Source of the DNA: DASYQD01 sp963846495
GTDB lineage: Bacteria > Acidobacteriota > Thermoanaerobaculia > Multivoradales > JAIOJS01
Direction: 5' to 3'
Length of the DNA: 64,000 nt
NCBI GenBank assembly: GCA_963846495.1
Contig: CAWJWP010000017.1
Span: 372,001-436,000, forward strand
In this document: positions 54,882-64,000 of the stretch, piece after piece
Layout: each line of letters opens with the position of its first letter
How positions within the stretch are numbered: position 1 is the first letter of the stretch
The notes under the pieces: generated by a model
The model's database searches: none
Seen by the model: only the letters and a program-made list of their open reading frames with translations
What the model was told of the DNA's origin: nothing
Made by a program: the position numbers and the translations under genes

Positions 54882-54900
54882 TGAAGCGCGAGACCCGCTG

Positions 54901-55866
54901 ATGGCCTTCGACCCGGCGAAGATGTCGCTCGGCGAGCTGCGCGCCTGGGTGGCCAAGCGCGGCGGCCTCGTCTCGGCACAGGCGCTCAAGAAGATCAGCC
55001 GCGACCCGCGCCGCGGCGTGCGTGGGCTCTACGAGTCGCTGCGCCGCCGCGCCAACGGCGAGAAGCAGCGCCGCCTCCACCTCGACGCGCTGCTCAACTT
55101 CGAGCGCGTGCTCTGGCGCACCGGCGTGCGCTGGATCGCTGGCGTCGACGAGGTCGGCGTCGGCCCGCTCGCTGGGCCGGTGGTGGCGGCGGCGGTCGTC
55201 TTCCCGCCCGGCGTCGAGATCGACGGCGTCGACGACAGCAAGAAGCTCGACCGCGAGACCCGCGAGCGGTTGGCGGTGGAGATCCACGAGAAGGCGGAGG
55301 GCGTGGCGATCGCCGCCGCCGAGGTCGAGGAGATCGACCGCATCAACATCTACCACGCAGCGCTGCTCGCCATGCGGCGCGCCGTCGAGGCGCTGCCGAT
55401 GGTGCCGCAGCACGTGCTCGTCGACGCGCGGCAGGTGCCGGGGCTGCCGATGCCGCAGAACCCGTTCAACAAGGGCGACGGCATCAACTTCTCGATCGCC
55501 GCCGCGTCGATCGTCGCCAAGGTGCACCGCGACCGGCTGATGGTCGAGCTCGACGGCGCCTACCCGGCGTACGGCTTCGCGCGGCACAAGGGATACGCCA
55601 CCGCCGAGCACCAGGAAGCGATCCGCCGCCACGGGCCCTGCCCGGTGCACCGGCAGAGCTACGCCTTCCTCCACGAGCTGTGCGGCGAGGCATCGCCGGC
55701 CTACTACGAGCTGCAGCAGCGGATCGCCGGCGCTCTCGAGCCGCAGGAGCTCGCCGCGCTCGGCCGCGACATCGGCGCGCGCCGCGAGGAGCTGCCCGAG
55801 GTCGAGCGCAAGAAGCTCGAGGCGGCGCTCGACCGCCGCTGGGACGCCGTCACCGCGTCGCGCTGA
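54901..55866 (+). CDS. rnhB: Ribonuclease HII with N- and C-terminal extensions and altered GRG motif
   Basis: A 321-residue RNase HII, the endonuclease that cuts 5' of single ribonucleotides in DNA to start ribonucleotide excision repair. The catalytic core starts at residue ~76: AGVDEVGVGPLAGPVVAAAV, then DDSKKLDRETRERLA, INFSIAAASIVAKVHRDRLM and YPAYGFARHKGYAT. The acidic residues (DE, D) are present, but the usual GRG motif reads GVG. A helical N-terminal ~75-residue extension (LLNFERVLWRTGVRW) and a ~40-residue C-terminal helix make it longer than the usual 200-260. It lies 19 bases after the phospholipase D gene and 25 bases before the exporter gene, probably one transcript. Confidence 0.92.
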   Translation: MAFDPAKMSLGELRAWVAKRGGLVSAQALKKISRDPRRGVRGLYESLRRRANGEKQRRLHLDALLNFERVLWRTGVRWIAGVDEVGVGPLAGPVVAAAVVFPPGVEIDGVDDSKKLDRETRERLAVEIHEKAEGVAIAAAEVEEIDRINIYHAALLAMRRAVEALPMVPQHVLVDARQVPGLPMPQNPFNKGDGINFSIAAASIVAKVHRDRLMVELDGAYPAYGFARHKGYATAEHQEAIRRHGPCPVHRQSYAFLHELCGEASPAYYELQQRIAGALEPQELAALGRDIGARREELPEVERKKLEAALDRRWDAVTASR

Positions 55867-55891
55867 GAGCAGAGTCCCGGCGAGCGAGCTC

Positions 55892-57189
55892 GTGGCCGTC
55901 GACGACACTCCATTCGGCGCGCTCGTCGCGCCGCCGTCGCCGCTGGGCGGCGCGCGCGGCGGCGACGCGGCACGCGATACGAGCGCCGAGCCACCCGAGC
56001 TGGTGATGCGGCTCGGGTGCGCGCTCCACGCCGCCGGCAGCTCGGCGCAGCGCATCGAGGACGCGATGGAGGCGGCGTCGCGACGGCTGGGCATCGCCGG
56101 CCAGTTCTTCTCCACGCCGACCGCCCTCTTCGCCTCCTTCACCGACGAGCAGGGCGTCCGTCGCACCATCCTCGAGCGCGTGCAGCCGGGCGAGGTGAAC
56201 CTCGAGCGGATGTCTCAGCTCGACGAGCTGCTCGGCCGCCTCGCCGCCGGCGCGCTGGGGCCGCGCGAGGCAGCAGCGGAGCTGCGGCGCTTCGACGGCG
56301 CGCAGGCGCGCTACGGCGCACTCCTCACGACGGTGTCGTTCGCGCTCGCCTCGGGCGCCGCGGCGCAGTTCCTCGGCGGCGGCGTGCGCGAGCTCGCGGC
56401 GGCGACGCTGGTGGGGCTGCTCACCGGCGCGCTCGCATCGCTTGCTGCGCGAGCCATCCGCCGTCGGCGCGATTGTTCGAGCCGCTGGCGGCGCTCCTCG
56501 CCTCGCTCGTCGCGACGATCGCGGCGGTGATGCTGCCGCCGCTCTCCGCGTTCCTGGTGACGCTCGCCGGGTTGATCGTGCTCGTGCCCGGCCTCACGCT
56601 GACGGTGGCGATCAGCGAGCTGGCAAGCCGGCAGCTGGTGTCGGGAAGCGCGCGGCTCGCCGGCGCGGTGGCGGTCTTCTTCACCATCGTGCTCGGCGTG
56701 GCGGTGGGCTCCGAGCTCGGCGCCCGCCTCGCCGGCAGCCATCCGGCGGCCGTCGCGCCTCTGCCGCTGGGCGAGCTCTGGCGCTGGGCGGCGCTCGTCG
56801 CCGCCGGCCTCTCCTTCACCGTGCTGCTGCGGGCGCGGCCGCGCGACCTCGGCTGGGTGCTGCTCGCCGGCGTGCTCGCCATCGAGGGCGTGCGGCTCGG
56901 CAGCGGGCTGCTCGGCCCGCAGCTCGGCGCCTTCGTCGGCGCGCTGCTGGTGGGGATCGGCGGCAACCTCTACGCGCGGCTCTTCCACCGGCCCGCGGCG
57001 GTCATCCAGGTGCCCGGCCTCATCGTGCTGGTGCCGGGGAGCCTTGGCGTCCGCAGCCTTGCCGCGCTGCTCGAGCGCGACGTGCTGTCGGGCGTGCAGA
57101 CCGCCTTCACCACCACGCTCGTCGCCATCGCGCTCGCCACCGGCATCCTGCTCGCCAACGTGGTCATCCCACCGCGGCGGTTGTTGTAA
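55892..57189 (+). CDS. ThrE-type threonine/serine exporter, one frameshift
   Basis: About 432 codons in two frames. The first frame (to ~56465) has the ThrE N-terminal domain: LGCALHAAGSSAQRIEDAME, GQFFSTPTALFASF and GEVNLERMSQLDELLGRLAA, then the first membrane helices. The second frame continues FEPLAALLASLVATIAAVML, LVPGLTLTVAISELA and VIQVPGLIVLVPGSLGVRSL, the repeated ThrE membrane half. The break lies in the GC-rich stretch near 56460 and is explained by a single-base indel. The total length equals that of full ThrE-like exporters, which expel threonine and serine from the cytoplasm. Start is GTG 55892. It may be linked in function to the threonine ammonia-lyase at 3221, though far away. 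Confidence 0.83.
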
Positions 57190-57223
57190 GCGCGACGCGG
57201 CGAGCGGCGCGCCGTGCGCGCGC

Positions 57224-58120
57224 TCAGCGGCGACGACGCTTGCGCGTCGGACCGCTCGAGTCGAGCTCGACGAGCTCGTCGAGGCTCGCGATCACCTCGG
57301 CCGAAGCGCCGCGCAGCAGCTCGCCCGCGCGGCGGGCGCCGCTGGTGTGGATGAGCGACCACAGCGCGGCGTCGCGCACGCCGTCGTCCTCGTCGGCGAC
57401 GAGGGCGACGAGTGGCGCTTCCGCCTCGCGACGGCGGTAGAAGCCGAGCAGCTCCGCCACCGTCGTCCGCACGCGCGCGCTTTCGTCCTCCGCAAAGGCG
57501 AGCACCGGCGCCACCGGGAAGCGCCCGCGCGCCCGCTCGAGCGGCATCTGGAGGTTCGACAGCGCGTCGCGCAGCTCCGCCTCCTCGGTGGCGCGGCGCG
57601 CGCGCTCGACGGCGGTACGGAAGACGCCGCGCACGCGGCGCATCAGCTCGCGCGTGCCTGGCGGCAGGCAGACGGCGCAGACGCAGGAGCCCATGCCGTC
57701 GCCGTCGGGCTTGCCGGTCCAGCCGACGAGCTGCGGCGGCGCGCGCACCGCCACCACGTCGCGGCGCGCGATGCTGCGCGCGACGACGACCTGCGCGCCG
57801 TCCGGATGGTCCATCACCCAGCGCGCCGCGGCGGCCGCCGGCAGCAGGCGGTGCGCTTCGCCGAAGCGGCCGACGTGCACCGGCTCGTCGTCGGGCAGCC
57901 GGAAGTGGACGGCCACCATCCGCTCGTCGCGCCAGCGGCGCAGCTCGCGCAGCCACTGGTGCGAGGTCCAGAAGCTGGGCACGACCGGCATCGCGAAGAT
58001 CGCGCGCGGCAAGGCGAGGACGGCCCCGGCCTCGTCACGCACGTGTGCGCGCCGACCGGAGAGGCCGGCGCGGCGGATCGCCCGCTCCTTCGAGGCCGGC
58101 GCCAGGTGGAGAAGCCGCAC
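57224..58120 (-). CDS. HEAT-like repeat protein with Cys cluster
   Basis: A 298-residue protein not assigned to a named gene. The N-terminal half has RLLHLAPASKERAIRRAGL, FAMPVVPSFWTSHQWLREL, HFRLPDDEPVHVGRF and VVARSIARRDVVAVRAPP. A Cys motif follows (CVCAVCLPPG), possibly metal-binding. The C-terminal half contains two HEAT-like helical repeats (AFAEDESARVRTTVAELLG and ALVADEDDGVRDAALWSLI). GTG 58120 was taken as start because the conserved text begins there; the longer open frame to 58372 runs through the neighbouring promoter region. Proteins with this N-terminal block and HEAT repeats recur in several phyla without known function. Confidence 0.7.
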   Translation of the reverse strand: MRLLHLAPASKERAIRRAGLSGRRAHVRDEAGAVLALPRAIFAMPVVPSFWTSHQWLRELRRWRDERMVAVHFRLPDDEPVHVGRFGEAHRLLPAAAAARWVMDHPDGAQVVVARSIARRDVVAVRAPPQLVGWTGKPDGDGMGSCVCAVCLPPGTRELMRRVRGVFRTAVERARRATEEAELRDALSNLQMPLERARGRFPVAPVLAFAEDESARVRTTVAELLGFYRRREAEAPLVALVADEDDGVRDAALWSLIHTSGARRAGELLRGASAEVIASLDELVELDSSGPTRKRRRR

Positions 58121-58337
58121 GTGACCATTCTCGCCGAGTGGGTGGTCACCCGTTCGCAACGCAAGCTGTTGTTGCTCCACGGCCGGGCGTTGCGCCCGAC
58201 CGCGCCACGACACGAAGGCTCGCCTGCGGGTCGCATTCTTTGTTCCCGCGGCTGGTGTGAGCTGTCTCACTCGGCATGCGAACATCCGCCGCCGCCGGGC
58301 GGCTCCGCTATCCTCCGGGCGCGGAGCTGCTCTCTCG

Positions 58338-58938
58338 ATGCACCTCGACGACCTCAGCGACGAGCAGCTCATCGCTCGCTCGCGTGAGGCGGGCGACGGC
58401 GCGGCAGACGGCGCTGAAGCGCTCGACGTCCTCTTCCGCCGCTACCACGCCAAGGTCGCCGGCTGGTGCCTGCGCTTCTGCGGCGACCGGCAGGAGGCAG
58501 CCGATCTCGCGCAGGAAGTCTTCCTGCGCGTACACGAACGGCTGGGCTCGTTCCGCGGCGAGAGCCGCTTCTCGACCTGGCTCTACACCGTCGCCCGGCG
58601 CGTCGCCATCAATCGCGGCGAAGCGTTCGCGGCGCCGGCGCACCGAAGGTCTCGACGACCTCGCCGCCGAGCCCGTCGACCCGCAGCCGGACGCCGAGAC
58701 CACGACCGGCCGCGAGCAGGTGCTCGCCGCGTTCCGCGAAGCGATGCGCCACGACCTCGAGCCGCTCGAGGCGAAAGTCCTCTACCTGCACTACGTGGAG
58801 GGGATGACGTTGCCCGCCATCACCGAGCTGCTCGCCCTCGACAACCGCTCGGGCGCCAAGGCGTACATCGTCGGCGGCCGCCGCAAGCTCGAGCGCCGCT
58901 TCGGCCAGTGGCTGGCGCGCGAAGGAGGCTTCTGGTGA
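58338..58938 (+). CDS. ECF-type RNA polymerase sigma factor, one frameshift
   Basis: About 200 codons. Frame 1 (58338 to ~58630) has region 2: SDEQLIARSREAG, LFRRYHAKVAGWCLRFCGDR, AADLAQEVFLRVHERLGSFR and STWLYTVARRVAINR. Frame 2 (to 58938) has TEGLDDLAAEPVDPQPDAE, then region 4: LEAKVLYLHYVEGMTLPAI and GAKAYIVGGRRKLERRFG. The break lies in GCGGCGCCGGCGC near 58630 and is consistent with one missing or surplus base. The stop overlaps the following anti-sigma gene (GTGA). It likely controls its own operon of anti-sigma factor and exported protein. Confidence 0.85.
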
Positions 58939-59768
58939 GCCGCTCGCTCTCCGACTGGCTGCGCGACGCCTACGCCGATGGTGCCGCGGGCTGTCCGCCG
59001 CCGGAGGCGTTCCTCGCCGACGAGCTGGCGGCGTTGACGCCGGAGCAGCGGCGGACGTTGGAAGCGCACGTCGAGGGCTGCCCCGCCTGCCGTGCCGAGC
59101 GCGAGCTGGCGCGCGCTTTCGACGAAGGCGAGGCGGGCGCCGCGGCCGAGGACGTCGAGTGGGTGGTGGCGCGCCTGCGCGGCGCGACGGCGGGGCGCGA
59201 CGGCGCCTCCGCCGCCGCGCGCAAGGACACGAGATCCGCGGCGGCCGCTCCGCCTATCGCGGTAGAGCCCGCCGGCGGAATGCCGCCCGGGGGTCGCGTC
59301 GTTCCACTGCGCAGACGGCCGGCCGCGCCCTCATGGACGCGGCTCGCCGCCGCGGCGGCGCTCGTCGTTGCTGCGGGCCTCGCCCTGTTCACCGCCTACG
59401 ACCGCCCGCCGGGGCTGCCCGAGCCGCCGCGCGGCGGGGTGGTGCGCGGCGGCGAGGTCGAGGTGCAAGCTCCTATCGGCGAGATCGCCGAGCCGCCGCG
59501 CGAGCTGCGCTGGCGGCCGGTCGAGGGCGCCGCACGCTATCGAGTGAGGTTGATCGCTGTGGACGGAGATCCGCTCTGGGACGATCGAGCAATGGCGCCG
59601 CCGGCGGCGATCCCGCCCGCCGTCGTCGCGACGTTGCACCGGGCGGTGAGCTACGACTGGACCGTCGAGGCGGAGGCGCCCGACGGCAAGGTCCTCGCGA
59701 GGTCGGCGCAGGCGCGCTTCCGCATCCGCGCGCTGCCCGAGCCGGCCGCAACGGAGGGAACGCGATGA
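58935..59768 (+). CDS. Zinc-finger anti-sigma factor with extracytoplasmic FN3-like domain
   Basis: A 277-residue membrane protein. The cytoplasmic N-terminus has the zf-HC2-type anti-sigma motif LEAHVEGCPACRAERELA (HxxxCxxC). A single membrane helix, AAAAALVVAAGLALFTA, lies near residue 150. The outer domain (ELRWRPVEGAARYRVRLIAV; YDWTVEAEAPDGKVLA) looks like a fibronectin-type beta-sandwich. It starts at GTG 58935, overlapping the sigma factor stop, with GAAGGAGG at 58921-58928. Its own stop overlaps the next ATG (ATGA). It presumably sequesters the upstream sigma factor until an envelope signal is received. Confidence 0.85.
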   Translation: MSRSLSDWLRDAYADGAAGCPPPEAFLADELAALTPEQRRTLEAHVEGCPACRAERELARAFDEGEAGAAAEDVEWVVARLRGATAGRDGASAAARKDTRSAAAAPPIAVEPAGGMPPGGRVVPLRRRPAAPSWTRLAAAAALVVAAGLALFTAYDRPPGLPEPPRGGVVRGGEVEVQAPIGEIAEPPRELRWRPVEGAARYRVRLIAVDGDPLWDDRAMAPPAAIPPAVVATLHRAVSYDWTVEAEAPDGKVLARSAQARFRIRALPEPAATEGTR

Positions 59769-60861
59769 GCAACATGATGACGATCAGGACGAATCGCGGG
59801 CTACTCGCCGTGCTGGCGCTATGCGCGTTGCTGTTGACGCTGTCCGGGCCCGGCAACGCTTGGAGCTCGCATGGCATTCAGAAGAGCGGCGGCGATACGG
59901 CGGCGGCAGCGGCGGTCAGCGGTGGCATGGCGGCGGCGATGGGATGACGGCGGTGGCGGCGGCGACGACGACGGCTTGAAGCTGCGCCTCAACGACGCCA
60001 TCGGCCAGCCCGGCGGCCTCGTCGCGCTCGTCGTCCGCACCTACGCCGCGCGGCCGATCCGCCAGGGCCGCATCACCGTGCGCGTGCGCAAGGCGCCGTC
60101 GAAGGCGCTCGGCTTCACCGCAGACGCGGTGACGCAGCCGGCGCGGCCGCTCACCTTCCTCCGCGCCATGGTCTTCAGCCGCAACAGCGACGCGGTCTCC
60201 ACCGCCCGCGCGACCAACGGCGTCGACGCGCAGAGCGTCGGCCTCGACTTCAGCTCGCGCTCGGCGGGGATCAACGCCAGCGACGGACCGCTCGCGGTGA
60301 TCTTCATGCGCCTCGACCGCGGCGTCGCGCCGGGCAGCGTCTACCAAGTCGAGATCGATCCCGCCGCGACCGGCCTGACCGACGCCGCCGGTGCGCCGCT
60401 GGCGATCGAGCCGATCGAAGCCGAGCTGCGCGTGCGCGCGCCGAAAGCGCCGTTCGAGCTCGAGGCCGAGGGGGACGAGGTCGAGCCGGGCGAGACCGTC
60501 GAGATGGGCGTCGAGACGAAGGAGCCCTTCGCCATCTTCGGCGGCCGCATCACGCTGCGTTGGGACCCGCTGTGCAGAGCGGGCCGCCGCAGGTGACGAT
60601 GGACCCCCGCTACGGCAAGTCGACGTTCCTCGTCGAGACCTTGGCGCCGGGTCTGCTTGGTGGTGACCTTCCAGTCGCCGAACGGGATGCTCAACTCGGT
60701 GCCGGGGCGGATCCTCGACGTGGCGCTGCCCACCAACCCGTCGGCGCCCATCGGCACCAGCTCGGCCGTCACCATCGATCGCGCGGGGAGTTGGCTGCTG
60801 GCGAAGAAGAACCGCCGCCTCGCGGTCAGCTTCGAGAGCGGGCGAGATCGAGTTCGAGTGA
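59765..60861 (+). pseudogene. Exported protein with cohesin-like beta-sandwich, several frame breaks
   Basis: The third gene of the ECF operon. A signal peptide (LLAVLALCALLLTLSGPGNA) and a Gly/Asp-rich linker precede LKLRLNDAIGQPGGLVALVV and IRQGRITVRVRKAPSKALGF. The C-terminal part reads across frames as EVEPGETVEMGVETKEPFAI, GGRITLRWDP, VTMDPRYGKSTFLVET, VVTFQSPNGMLNSVPGRILD and SFESGEIEFE with the stop at 60859-60861. This last block resembles a cohesin-type domain. Frame changes are needed near 59940, 60585, 60655 and 60840. It starts with ATGA overlap to the anti-sigma gene. The function is unknown; the cohesin likeness is a weak fold-level impression. Confidence 0.6.
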
Positions 60862-60900
60862 GCCGCGCGCGGCGCGACCTGCGCGCCGCGCGAGAATGCT

Positions 60901-63564
60901 TCACCAGCCGGCGCGTTTCGCGCTGGGCAAGCTGACTAGCCTCGGCGCGGCCGCAGCGCCCCCGAGGCCCGAAGGCGGCGATCGCGAGCAGCGCGAGCGC
61001 CGCCGCCGCGGACAGCGCGCGGCCGCCCATCGCGCCGCCGAGGCCGCGGCGCCACGCGGGCAGGTCGACGACCGGCCCGGCATCGCCCACCAGCACGTAG
61101 GCGGACCAAAGCGCCGGCCGGTTCCAACGCGGGTCCGCGCGCAGCCGCTGCTTGGCGCGCGCGTAGCGCCTCGGCCGGCGCGAGCGCCGCGGGCGAGCTG
61201 CGCGTAGAGCTGCGGCATGAACGCGGCGGTCGCCTCGTCGCCGACGTCCCAGAGCGTCGCCACGACGGCCGGGCTGCCGGCGGCGAGGAACGAGCCGGTG
61301 AGCGAGGCGAGCGTGCGCCCCTCGTCGCGCGGCGAGACGAGGGCGGTGCGGCAGGCGGCGAGCACGCTCAAGCGCGTCGCCGCGCCGGTCGCGGCGATCT
61401 CCGGCGGCGTGAGGCGGCCGTCGTCGGCTCCAGCGGCGCGCAGGCGGATCGAGGCGCCGCGCGCCGGGCGGCTCCTCCACCACCGCGTGAGTGGCGAGGT
61501 GGAGCACCGCCGGGCGGCGCGCGACCGCGGCGCGGAAGCTCGCCTCGCTGGCGGCGTCGCCGGTGTAGAGGAGCCGCGCGCCACCGAGTAGCTCGGCGAT
61601 GGCGCGCACCTCGCGCGCGGCAGCGGGGACGTCGGGTGCGGCGAAGGCGGCGAGCTGCAAAGCGCTCGCGCGATCGCGCGCGCCTGCCCGCCGCGCGCAG
61701 CAGCGTCGAGCTGCTCGGCAGGTAGGAGACGGTGGCGAGCTCGAGGAGCGGCTCGCCGCCGTCGCCGCCGGCCGGCAGCAGCTCGAAGGGCAGGTAGTGA
61801 AGCAGGCCGTCGGGCGCGATGCGCAGCTCGCCGCCGCGCTCCGGCAGTGGCAGCGGCGACGGCAGCAGCGTGCCGGCGAGCCGAGCGAGGTCGCGCGCGT
61901 CCGGCTCGCGTCCGCCGGCGAGGGCGCGGTGTACGCGCGTCACCGCCTCCAGCACCGTCGCCACCTCGCCGAGGTCCGCGAGCTCGACGCGTCGCGTCGT
62001 GCAGCACCCAGCGATGCAGCCGCCCCTCGCCGACGAAGTACTCCATCGCGACGTCGCCGCCCAGCCGTGCGTCGATCTCGGCCGCGGTGTGCGGCGGCGC
62101 CGGCTGGCGGCCTGGACCGAGCAGGTCGAGAAGGTCGCGCGCCTTGGCGCGCTGGACGACGGCGAAGGCGCGCTCGGCGAAGCCGGCGTTCGGCTGCCGT
62201 GCCGCGAGCCGCGCCAGCACGTCGACGGCGGCGGCGTACACCGCGCGCTTGTCGCCGAAGTAGCCGGCGCGCCAGGGCGCTTGCACCAACCGCGCGTACG
62301 CGCTCGATCTCGGCGAGCGCGGCTTCGAGCTGCCGCAGCGCACCCTCGAAGTCGCCGCGCGCGGCGGCGATGCGTCCCAGCCCTTCGAGCGCGGACCACG
62401 CCCCTCGGCCGAGCCGCTGCTCTGCGCCACCTCCAGACAGCGGCGGAAGAGCGCCTCGGCCTCGGCGAGCTTGGCGCCGTCGCCCGCGCCCCGCGCCTCG
62501 TCGAGGAGCAGCCGGCCGAGGTAGAAGAGGTCCTGCACCTGCTCGGTGCGGTCGCCGCTCCGCTCGGCGAGCGCCAGCGCCTCGCGGTAGGCGGCCTCGG
62601 CGGCGCGCGGGCGGCCGAGGTTCAAGTGCAGCGCCAGGGCGCGGTTGAGCTGGGCGTTCGACAGCCCCGAGACGTCGCCGAGCGAGCGATAGATCGCCGC
62701 CGCCTGATCGAAGGCGGCCAGTGCGCTCACCGCGTCGTCGAGGTTGCGGTAGATGACGCCGGCGTTGACGAGCAGGCTCGCGCGCTGCCGCGGATCGGCA
62801 CCGTCGCCGTCGTCGCCGGCGAGCAACTGCTTGTAGAGCGCCACCGCCTGCCGGTACTCACCCACCTTCTCGAGCACCACGCCTTCGTTGATGCGCGCAA
62901 TGCGCACCTGCTCGCCGGCCCACGGCGCGTCGCGCGCCGCGGCGGCAAGCGCCGCGGCCTCGCGATAGAGCCGCATCGCTTCCGAGTAGCGGCCGGCGCC
63001 GAGCGCGAGCGCGCCGAGGTTCCCGAGGTTGACGACCACCGATTCCTCATCGCCGAGCCGGCGGTTCAACTCCAGCGCCTCGCGGTAGCGCGCCTCCGCC
63101 TCGCGCGCGCGGCCCAACGTCTCGAGCGCGAGCCCGAGGTTGTTGGCGGTCTCCGCCACCGCCGCGTCGTCGCCGAGCGTGCGCCGTAGCCGCAGCGCCT
63201 CCTCGCAGGCGGCGAGCGCAGCGGCATGCTCTCCCACTTCGCCGGCGAGCACGCAGGCGTTGTTGAGCGCCGCCGCGCGGTCTTCGGCCGGCGCGGACGA
63301 GCGCGCTACCGCGCGGTAGGCGGCGAGCGCCTCGCGCGACTGCCCTTCGGTGTGGAGCCGCAGCGCGTTGTCGAACGTCTGCGCGCCGGCACCGGCGGCA
63401 ATCGCGAGTGCTAGCGGCATCAGCGCCGCAATCCGCGCGAGGCCAATTCTTCGCCGCGATGTTCCCGTCGCCCCCCTCGCCTGTCTCAACCGAGTGAACA
63501 GCAGAACCGGCGAGCGGCCTGCGGGCCTTCGCCTGAACCGGAAGGAGATCCCATGGCCACGCAT
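60901..63564 (-). pseudogene. TPR-CHAT protease-like protein, several frame breaks
   Basis: About 880 codons. A hydrophobic N-terminal segment (MPLALAIAAGAGAQTF) suggests export or anchoring. About eight TPR units follow (for example TANNLGLALETLGRAREAEA and NAGVIYRNLDDAVSALAAFD). The CHAT domain then reads through different frames: APDGLLHYLPFELLPAGGDG, VLHLATHAVVEEPPGARRLD (catalytic His), TRLSVLAACRTALVSPRDEG (catalytic Cys) and ALWSAYVLVGDAGPV, ending in a hydrophobic helix (ALSAAAALALLAIAAFG). CHAT is a caspase-like cysteine protease fold. Frame changes are needed near 62400, 62290, 61990, 61700, 61460 and 61180. The true start may be ATG 63420 and the true end lies between 60901 and 60945. 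It is convergent with the ECF operon and divergent from the lipoprotein gene. Confidence 0.7.
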
Positions 63565-64000
63565 CGACCGCTACTGCTCCTCGCCACCGCCGCCCTCGCC
63601 ACCGCCGTGCTGGGCGCTTGCTCGCAGGGCTCGAACAGCCCCACCGAGCCTTCCTTCGGCTTCGACGACCCCAAGGCGATGACCGCCTCCGGCGACCTCG
63701 GCGCCGTCGCCGGCGACGACACCGCCAAGAGCCGAGGCAGCGACGACGATGGTAGCGCCGACGACAACGGCGGCAACAGCGGCAGCGGCCGCGGCGGCAA
63801 CGACGACGGCACGGCGAGCGGCAACAGCGGCAGCGGCCGCGGCGGTAACGACGACGGTAACAACAACCGCCAGCGCCGGAACCGCAACCGCGGCCGCGGC
63901 GGCAACGGCCAGCCGCAGCCGACGCCCACGCCGGGCCAGCCGCAGCCGACCCCGACCCCGCAGGCGCCGCGCGCCGGCCAGCAGTTCGAGGCGGCCGTGC
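63553..64000 (+). CDS. Low-complexity lipoprotein (3' end outside window)
   Basis: The frame is open from ATG 63553 to the right edge, 149 codons. AAGGAG (63542-63547) precedes the ATG. The N-terminus is a lipoprotein signal (LLLLATAALATAVLGACSQG) with lipobox LGAC, so the mature protein would be anchored to a membrane by the Cys. A Gly/Asp/Ser/Asn-rich region contains two copies of NSGSGRGGNDDG, a basic Arg/Asn-rich patch (NNNRQRRNRNRGRGG) and a Pro/Thr/Gln repeat (QPQPTPTPG). No domain is recognisable in the visible part. The start lies within 12 bases of the possible start of the divergent TPR-CHAT gene. Confidence 0.75.
   Translation, partial: MATHRPLLLLATAALATAVLGACSQGSNSPTEPSFGFDDPKAMTASGDLGAVAGDDTAKSRGSDDDGSADDNGGNSGSGRGGNDDGTASGNSGSGRGGNDDGNNNRQRRNRNRGRGGNGQPQPTPTPGQPQPTPTPQAPRAGQQFEAAV

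Overview
This is a 64 kb chromosomal stretch from a very GC-rich, Gram-negative-type bacterium. It encodes type IV pilus minor pilins, PilY1 tip proteins, a lipoprotein and many exported proteins. The repertoire (PilY1 cassettes each followed by an FxLYD-like exported protein, ECF sigma/anti-sigma pairs, a TPR-CHAT protease, a C25 peptidase, and a TIR-nSTAND-WD40 protein) recalls Acidobacteriota (Thermoanaerobaculia-like) or a related environmental phylum. That assignment is inferred from gene content only; no rRNA or tRNA gene was seen.

Layout. 1-8.7 kb holds housekeeping and catabolic genes: the end of a multicopper oxidase, a SMUG1-type uracil-DNA glycosylase, a one-domain asparaginase homologue, threonine ammonia-lyase, a frameshifted sulfatase, a LOG-family protein and a PabB-PabC fusion. 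8.9-31.5 kb holds two paralogous type IV pilus cassettes on opposite strands, each with fimT, pilV, pilW, pilX, pilY1 and an FxLYD-like exported protein. A TMEM43-family protein and a 1,411-residue C25 (gingipain-type) peptidase lie between them. A sigma54-like -24/-12 element precedes the first cassette. 31.7-38.0 kb is a signalling operon: an NtrC-type regulator with the GAFTGA loop, a sensor kinase, a GspG-like pseudopilin and a hybrid kinase. It probably controls the pilus genes.

38-48.6 kb holds oligoendopeptidase F, a YihY/BrkB membrane protein with a DUF3618 protein, an ECF sigma factor coupled to a YfbK-like membrane protein that has lost its VWA domain, DUF1328 and DUF4412 proteins, a metallo-beta-lactamase/rhodanese (persulfide dioxygenase-like) protein, and a beta-CASP nuclease.

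48.6-53.5 kb is the most striking region. A single TIR-nSTAND1-WD40 gene with 16 near-identical 132-bp WD40 units sits in a 4.9-kb insert of lower GC content. The insert is bounded by an exact 40-bp direct repeat of the 3' end of the beta-CASP gene, so that gene's coding end is preserved. The insert looks like a one-gene, immune-type accessory module placed at an att-like site, but no recombinase is visible and the gene is interrupted by about eight frame changes.

53.6-64 kb holds a phospholipase D/cardiolipin synthase, RNase HII with an altered GRG motif, a ThrE-type exporter, a HEAT-like protein, an ECF sigma/anti-sigma/exported-protein operon, a convergent TPR-CHAT protease and the start of a low-complexity lipoprotein. 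Frame breaks are much denser to the right of about 46 kb than to the left, where 4-kb genes are intact. Part of this is probably base-calling or assembly error.
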